Below are positions 57,982-64,000 of a stretch of DNA of 64,000 nucleotides, piece by piece. The position numbers and the translations under genes were made by a program. Origin of the DNA: Acuticoccus sp. MNP-M23 (GTDB lineage: Bacteria > Pseudomonadota > Alphaproteobacteria > Rhizobiales > Amorphaceae). Position 1 is the first letter of the stretch; the number at the start of each line of letters is the position of its first letter. The stretch spans positions 4,084,501 through 4,148,500 of the forward strand of contig NZ_CP133480.1 of assembly GCF_031195445.1 (NCBI RefSeq). Reading direction: 5' to 3'. The notes below the pieces were generated by a model. The model was given only the letters and a program-made list of their open reading frames with translations. It ran no database searches and was not told the origin of the DNA.

Positions 57982-58805
57982 ACAACGTACTCGCCGTAAA
58001 CGCACCCGAGGGTTGCGTCCTGCCGCTCGCCCAGGATCGACACGTGGTGGACGTGAAAGGGTTCCGGCCGTGCATCGACGAAGTCGGTCAGAATTTTGTC
58101 CACCGGGGTTTCGTTGTCCAGAACGAACGGCGCGACCACAGCAACCGATTGCGTGAGCCGGAGGGTGCGCAGCTGCTCCACTTCACCCGGATCGACGAAC
58201 AGAAGGGTGGGTGTCACCGAGTGGAACGGCCCGTCCATGCCGGTGCGGATCATCGTTGCGGACTGCATGACCGTCTGTGCAAGGCTTCCATGGTCACCGA
58301 CCACAAGCCAGAAATGCTGCACCGCGGCAATGGAGGGCGGCACTTCGGCATTGCCGGCGCGGGAGAAATCGGCCTTTGACAGGTTCGCGAAAGCGCTGAG
58401 CGTCTGCGGCAGCTGCACATCCGGCAGCGTGGACAGCCAGTCAAGCGCGGTCTCGAACCTGTGCTCGGCGAACCCGCTGCGCGGGAGGGTGCCGGGCGAC
58501 AGCACGACCCCGTCATAAGGTGAGAGCACCACCGTGCGCGCCTCCAGCAGAAGCGACAGATGGGCCGCGTCCGCGGCGGTGGTGATGAGAAACAGTGTCG
58601 GCCGGGCACTGCAAAGGGCCAGCGCAACGTCACTCAGAAGGCGCAGATCCTGAATGACGGTCGCCTGCACGTCAGTGCGGAACAACGCGGCCTCATTGTC
58701 GAACCAGACCACGGACGGGTCGTCCAGCAACGGTGAGGTTCCGGGCGCGCGAAAACCGGCAATCAATGCCTCGACGCTGCCGAAGGCCTGCGGGGCAGCA
58801 TTCAT
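57978..58805 (-). CDS. Conserved-looking protein of unknown function in the glycan locus
   Basis: A 275-residue soluble alpha/beta protein with no signal peptide or membrane segment. The visible pattern is Rossmann-like: PSVVWFDNEAALFRTDVQATV, VALALCSARPTLFLITTAADAAHLSLLLEARTVVLSPYDGVVL, then HFWLVVGDHGSLAQTVMQSATM. I do not recognise a catalytic motif. It sits between a sulfotransferase gene and two glycosyltransferase-like genes on one transcript, so a role in glycan assembly is likely by position only. The ATG at 58805 lies 5 bases after the sulfotransferase stop; a longer frame to 58868 lies inside that gene. Confidence 0.6.
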   Translation of the reverse strand: MNAAPQAFGSVEALIAGFRAPGTSPLLDDPSVVWFDNEAALFRTDVQATVIQDLRLLSDVALALCSARPTLFLITTAADAAHLSLLLEARTVVLSPYDGVVLSPGTLPRSGFAEHRFETALDWLSTLPDVQLPQTLSAFANLSKADFSRAGNAEVPPSIAAVQHFWLVVGDHGSLAQTVMQSATMIRTGMDGPFHSVTPTLLFVDPGEVEQLRTLRLTQSVAVVAPFVLDNETPVDKILTDFVDARPEPFHVHHVSILGERQDATLGCVYGEYVV

Positions 58806-58810
58806 GTCCA

Positions 58811-59698
58811 CTACGCGGCAACGTCTAGCTTGACGGCACGGGCCCGCGTTTCGAGGAGGGCCAGCCACACCCGTTCGGCGAGCGCTTCGGTCTCGCGGGA
58901 TAGGATCACGTGCGCGTCGGCGGAGCTGTGGTAAAGCTCCGGGTCGAACGTGTCGGAAAGTGGAATGTCGGCCAGAGGGAGCCCGAAACGCCGGTTGAGG
59001 TCTCCCGCGATGGAGCCGTCAAGATTGCTGACGTCGACGGTGTGCACAAGTTCCGGATGGCGGCGCATGAGGCTGAGAAGCGGCATCATGTGACAGACCC
59101 AGGAGCGCGCAATGGCGTCATGGTCCACCGAAAGGCGCATCTGGTCCTGCGCGTCGGCCTGCAGGGCGGTGCTGCGAACGGCAACCAGCGCGCGGCGGAC
59201 AACCGAATCGATGCAGGCGCGATAGTGCCGCAGGCAGATGAGGAAGCGCGGCTTCGGCAGGACGGTGCGCCAGAAATCCACGAACAGGCAGGCCCTCGGA
59301 TCCTTGAAGCCCCAGACGTCGTGCCAGGCGCTGCGCGTCGCCACATAATCCACAGCCTTGGCGCGAACCATGGGGCTGATGATCGGCACAAGCGGGTTGG
59401 GCGACAGCCAGTGCTGCCCGTTTTCGTGGAAGATGGCTTCGTGGATCGCGACAACGGCACGGTCTTCAAAATGGCCATGGGGGTTGGAGGCGTTTGCGCC
59501 CAAAAGGTCATCGCCGACAAACAGACCCGCGCGAGCGAGGTGTTGTGTCGCTGCGGACGTGCCACTGCGATGATACCCCAGAATTACCAGCTGCAAGCGC
59601 TGCCCCTGTGTCCTCCCGGCGATCTTTACGATGCCGCCGTTCCAATGTGTCATATGCGGGTGTCGTGGACGATGAAAATATCGAGGTTCATCCCGCAT
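58811..59698 (-). CDS. Sulfotransferase-family protein
   Basis: A 295-residue cytosolic protein with the PAPS 5'-phosphosulfate loop LVILGYHRSGTSAATQHLA (about 37-56), the family pattern GxxRSGTS. A second block FWRTVLPKPRFLICLRHYRACIDSVVRRAL resembles the 3'-phosphate-binding region (R...S). It would transfer sulfate to a sugar or peptide hydroxyl. It leads the five-gene minus-strand run, so the glycan made here may be sulfated (inference). The longest start is the ATG at 59698; an ATG at 59653 (MTHWNGG) is possible. Confidence 0.78.
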   Translation of the reverse strand: MRDEPRYFHRPRHPHMTHWNGGIVKIAGRTQGQRLQLVILGYHRSGTSAATQHLARAGLFVGDDLLGANASNPHGHFEDRAVVAIHEAIFHENGQHWLSPNPLVPIISPMVRAKAVDYVATRSAWHDVWGFKDPRACLFVDFWRTVLPKPRFLICLRHYRACIDSVVRRALVAVRSTALQADAQDQMRLSVDHDAIARSWVCHMMPLLSLMRRHPELVHTVDVSNLDGSIAGDLNRRFGLPLADIPLSDTFDPELYHSSADAHVILSRETEALAERVWLALLETRARAVKLDVAA

Positions 59699-59867
59699 TC
59701 ACACGATGCATAACAGGTCCGCGCATCATGAGCCGAGAAAACACCTTACAATGCGCCATAGCGTAACCAACCGTTGAACTGGGTGTGCTCTACGCCACAC
59801 ACGGTGAAAATTCACCAGCTGCATCGCGTCGCATCGTGTCCGCCGTTCTGGTGCGACAGGAGCCTGA

Positions 59868-60890
<1,023 letters not shown>

Positions 60891-61007
60891 CGCCAGGCGC
60901 AAAGTCGGGGCACGTTCGGCAAGGCCGGCGAACGTTCTCTTGACGGACGGCACCGGGCAGGGTTCTGAACTGACCAAAGCCGATGTTCTGGCAATGAGGA
61001 GTGGGGT

Positions 61008-61958
61008 GTGACGAACGGGCCGATCCTAGTCACCGGAAGTGCCGGATTCGTCGGCTCGCGCCTTGTGGCAGCGCTGCGCAACGCGCGCGGCGTGCGCGTT
61101 CTGACCCATGCCCGCACCGCGGGACCGGGCGTGGATGTGGCGGCCGACCTTGCCGATGAGGCGGCGACCGCGGCAATGATTGCAAGGGTGCAGCCCTCTG
61201 CCGTGGCGCACATTGCAGGCCACGCGTCGGCTGCCACGGCGCGGACCAACCCGCGGAAAACATGGCGCGACAACCGCGACGCGTCTTATTCGCTGGCCAA
61301 GGCCATTGCCGGCAAGGCACCCAACACCGCGGTCCTTTTTGCCGGGACGGCGGAAATCTACGGCGAGAGCTTTCGCGACGGGCCCGCCGACGAGACCACC
61401 GTGCCCCGCCCACGCGGCCCGTACGCCACATCAAAACTTGCCAGCGAATATGTGCTGGACCGCACGCTGCCGCAAAGCGCCAGGCTCATCTTGTGCCGGC
61501 CGGTGAACCACACCGGGACAGGGCAGGCGGAGAATTTTGTGGTGCCGTCCTTCGCCGCGCAGATTGCCCGGATCGAGGCGGGGCTTGCCGATCCCGTGAT
61601 GGACGTCGGCAATCTCGATGCCCGCCGCGATTTCATCGACGTGGACGACGTGGTGGATGCCTACGTTTCCCTGCTTCTGAACCTCGATGCCATGCCGGCG
61701 CGCACGGCGCTCAATATTGCCCGCGGCCGCTGTCAGCCGATCCGCTATGTGCTCGACCACCTGATCGGCCAGGCCAGCTGCGCCATCGAATGGCGAATCG
61801 CCAGGGAGCGCCTGCGCCCGGACGATATTGCTGAAGTCACCGTCAGGGCAGAGCGGATCGAGAACCTGATCGGATGGTCGCCCCGGATTTCGCTTGATCA
61901 CACCCTCGACACTGTTCTGCGCGACAAACGGGCTCAGCAGCGTGAATTGTCAGCTTAA
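61008..61958 (+). CDS. rmd: GDP-4-keto-6-deoxymannose reductase-like NAD-dependent epimerase/dehydratase
   Basis: A 316-residue extended SDR. The cofactor loop is ILVTGSAGFVGSRLVAAL (6-23), the catalytic Tyr and Lys are in GPYATSKLASEYVL, and GNLDARRDFIDVDDVVDAYVSLL matches the block conserved in Rmd and Gmd relatives. Position just after gmd suggests reduction to GDP-D-rhamnose; a related epimerase-reductase cannot be excluded, so the symbol is a positional inference. The GTG at 61008 has GAGGAG 7 bases upstream. Confidence 0.78.
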   Translation: MTNGPILVTGSAGFVGSRLVAALRNARGVRVLTHARTAGPGVDVAADLADEAATAAMIARVQPSAVAHIAGHASAATARTNPRKTWRDNRDASYSLAKAIAGKAPNTAVLFAGTAEIYGESFRDGPADETTVPRPRGPYATSKLASEYVLDRTLPQSARLILCRPVNHTGTGQAENFVVPSFAAQIARIEAGLADPVMDVGNLDARRDFIDVDDVVDAYVSLLLNLDAMPARTALNIARGRCQPIRYVLDHLIGQASCAIEWRIARERLRPDDIAEVTVRAERIENLIGWSPRISLDHTLDTVLRDKRAQQRELSA

Positions 61959-62095
61959 GTTCAAGAACGATCCACCTACGTAATACTGGTTGAACCCGAT
62001 AATCCGCATTGCACCCCTGATGCTCGACACCAATCGCTTGCATTCTTGGTGCAATCGGCGGCACGCAACAGAGTGACTGAGTTTGGAGAAAAGCA

Positions 62096-64000
62096 ATGCA
62101 GCGGAGATACCTTCCGTCATTCGGCAGCCAGCGGGGCGGACAGTCGGCTGAGCCTGCCGAACCTGCGGAGCCTGCCGCGCCTTCGGTGGAGGCGCCTGTG
62201 TCGGAAGCCGCACCGGCATTTGCTGCAGTGTGCTACGTCGACCGTTTCAGCAGAGGCGACATCGCCGGCTGGGCAACCGCAATCGACGATCCGGAGCATC
62301 CGCTGACCATCCACTTCCATGTGGAAGGGGTCCTTGTGGGCATTGCACGGGCGGACATGGTCCGCGCTGACGTGGCGAGTGCCGGCAAGGGGCCCAAGCA
62401 CTGCGGCTTCCAATGGCGCATCCCCGGTCCTGTTGCCGAGTCTGTTCTTCGCTCCGGTTCTGCAATTGATGTTTCTGGCATCAATGCAAGCGGCGCCAGC
62501 GTTCATTTCACCCAACTCCACCTGCACGATGATCCCTCCATTTCCGATGCAGCCCGCGCCTTGCTGCGCCCGCTCATCGAGCAGGCCATCGTCAATTCAT
62601 CGGTGTCGGCGCTGGATGCCGGCGGGCCAGACGTGGTGCACCACGACCCGGCCAGGTACCCGCTGCATGAACGCATGTTTTCGTCCGAGGGTTCGTCGAG
62701 CGGCTCGGTGAGCCATTCGCTCTCCCCCTACACCGAGTTCACACACCGCCGGCTGAACCGCGCGCCGCACAACCCGCTCGACGGGTCCGAGGCGGCAAAG
62801 AACAATTATCTGCGCTGGTATCTCGACGAGTACGGCAACGCTCGCAAGCCGCGCCGGGCCCCGCTCGGTGCTGATGAGATTTCCTACCTCAACGCCTCGG
62901 TGCCGCTGGTGGGCGTGCCCTTCAAGGCGTCCCGCATTTCGCTGTCCTATGCGATGACCGATCCGCAGGCAGCAAAACTCTTCCCGATCCACGACCTCGA
63001 CCGGTACGAGGCTTTCGTGGCGTGGTGGTCCTGCGTGAAGGCCCCGGCGCTCAATTTCGAGGACTGCCTGGTCCCCGACTATTATGTCGAGGTGCTGCGG
63101 CGAATGGCGCCGAACTGGATGGGCACCAGTTTCGCGCTCTCACAGATGATGATGCGCATCTACCACGAGGAAGGCGCCAACGGAGCGCTCGACATCAACC
63201 AGGAAGCGGACCGTGTCCTGTTTCACGTCTGGTACCTGCTGCATGCGATCGGGGAGCCCGGGCTGGTGCGCTTCGTGCCCACCCGCAATCTCAGCGCGCT
63301 GCTGGAGGGGGCGCCCGGCCACACCCTGTTCGACCGTATCATTCAGTCGATCTACGGCAACGCGGCGGAACTTGCCTCAATCTTCAATGCCGAGACCTAC
63401 GCAGACCTTCTGTGGCGCAAGGGTTTCGATATCACCCGCCGCCGGTTCATCTTTCGCGACGTGCGCGGCAACCGCTTCGAGGCGGCGCGCTTTCCGCCGG
63501 CAACAATGCCCTGGGACGAGCGGATCCGGCTGCAGGTCATCGGGCCGCTGCACAAGTCGTCCGGGCTTGGTCAGGCGACGCGCCTTTCGGCCGAAACGAT
63601 CCAGCGTACCGGCATCGAGGCCGCTTTCGTCGACTTTGGTCTCGACAATCCGGCCCCGGTGGGGATGACCACCAACCGTGTCACCGGCAGTGAGGCGCAG
63701 CCGGCGCAGGTCAACCTCATCCACCTGAACGGCGAAACGGTGCCGATTGCGCTGGCCTACATGCCGGACGTGTTCACCGGCGCGTACAACATCGGCTATT
63801 TCTTCTGGGAGCTGTCGACGCCGGCTGCCTCGCAGCACCTGGCACTCGACCTTCTGGACGAGATCTGGGTCGCCACCGATTACGGGGTCGAGATCTACCG
63901 GACCGAGGGTGGCAAGCCCGTTCGCAATGTTGGCATGGCGTTCGACCCGGTCCCGGAACCCAGCCGCGAGGAAGCCCGCGCGTACGCCGAGCATCGCCTG
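62096..64000 (+). CDS. Large glycosyltransferase, C-terminus cut off by the window
   Basis: A frame open from the ATG at 62096 to the right edge, with 635 codons visible. After a Glu-Pro-Ala repeat (AEPAEPAEPAAP, about 19-30) comes a small domain (about 47-110) with the pattern DRFSRGDIAGWAT, IHFHVEGVLVGIARADMVRADV and GFQWRIPG, often seen fused to polysaccharide glycosyltransferases. A middle region follows (about 200-460). From about 480 there is a GT-B domain: IRLQVIGPLHKSSGLGQATRL, INLHLNGE-like VNLIHLNGETVPIAL and NIGYFFWELSTPAASQHLALDLLDEIWVATDYGVE, typical of GT4 enzymes of surface polysaccharide synthesis. GGAG lies 9 bases upstream of the ATG. It continues the gmd-rmd sugar pathway. 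Confidence 0.75.
   Translation, partial: MQRRYLPSFGSQRGGQSAEPAEPAEPAAPSVEAPVSEAAPAFAAVCYVDRFSRGDIAGWATAIDDPEHPLTIHFHVEGVLVGIARADMVRADVASAGKGPKHCGFQWRIPGPVAESVLRSGSAIDVSGINASGASVHFTQLHLHDDPSISDAARALLRPLIEQAIVNSSVSALDAGGPDVVHHDPARYPLHERMFSSEGSSSGSVSHSLSPYTEFTHRRLNRAPHNPLDGSEAAKNNYLRWYLDEYGNARKPRRAPLGADEISYLNASVPLVGVPFKASRISLSYAMTDPQAAKLFPIHDLDRYEAFVAWWSCVKAPALNFEDCLVPDYYVEVLRRMAPNWMGTSFALSQMMMRIYHEEGANGALDINQEADRVLFHVWYLLHAIGEPGLVRFVPTRNLSALLEGAPGHTLFDRIIQSIYGNAAELASIFNAETYADLLWRKGFDITRRRFIFRDVRGNRFEAARFPPATMPWDERIRLQVIGPLHKSSGLGQATRLSAETIQRTGIEAAFVDFGLDNPAPVGMTTNRVTGSEAQPAQVNLIHLNGETVPIALAYMPDVFTGAYNIGYFFWELSTPAASQHLALDLLDEIWVATDYGVEIYRTEGGKPVRNVGMAFDPVPEPSREEARAYAEHRL

Overview
The window looks like a chromosomal segment of a high-GC, purple phototrophic alphaproteobacterium, most likely in the Hyphomicrobiales (Rhizobiales). 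This rests on gene content: a type-II photosynthesis gene cluster (puf, bch, crt), the neighbour set zeta-type ATPase inhibitor / purCSQ, the pairs rplM-rpsI and dusB-ntrBC, a fused ispDF, and DUF1127 and YqaE small proteins. The genus cannot be settled from sequence reading alone. I saw no rRNA, tRNA, CRISPR array, transposase or integrase.

Layout. 0-5 kb: a truncated outer-membrane protein gene, purine synthesis (purC, purS, purQ) and an envelope-type glycosyltransferase. 5.3-9.5 kb: one very large gene for a 1395-residue protein of unknown function, with a possible sialyltransferase-like motif, a mid-protein membrane anchor and a coiled-coil tail. 9.5-13 kb: a phosphatase, a TauE/SafE exporter and an orphan iron-type ABC permease. 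13.0-16.6 kb: bchI-bchD-bchO (magnesium chelatase), separate from the main photosynthesis cluster. 16.6-33.2 kb: housekeeping and accessory metabolism. This includes a lone pyruvate dehydrogenase E2 gene, an enoyl-CoA-hydratase/methyltransferase fusion, a 277-bp nested inverted-repeat element between paaI-like and lysR genes, ribosomal proteins, argC and iorAB.

33.4-47.7 kb: the photosynthesis superoperon crtEF-bchCXYZ-pufQBALMC on the minus strand, with tightly overlapping genes. crtDC is divergent from it, and tspO with a 35-codon gene follows. Together these encode carotenoid synthesis (GGPP, then hydroxylated, methoxylated and desaturated carotenoids), reduction of chlorin to bacteriochlorin, the LH1 antenna and the reaction centre with its tetrahaem cytochrome. 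The bchC promoter has two PpsR/CrtJ-type operators 8 bp apart. The rest of the photosynthetic gene set (puhA, bchFNBHLM, crtIB, ppsR) lies outside this window.

47.8-53.5 kb: cinA-type gene and ispDF (isoprenoid precursors), and dusB-ntrB-ntrC (nitrogen control) in the opposite direction. 54-64 kb: cysS and then a surface-glycan locus, made up of a minus-strand run of glycosyltransferase-like genes plus a sulfotransferase, and a plus-strand gmd-rmd pair (GDP-6-deoxymannose sugar) followed by a large glycosyltransferase that runs off the right edge.
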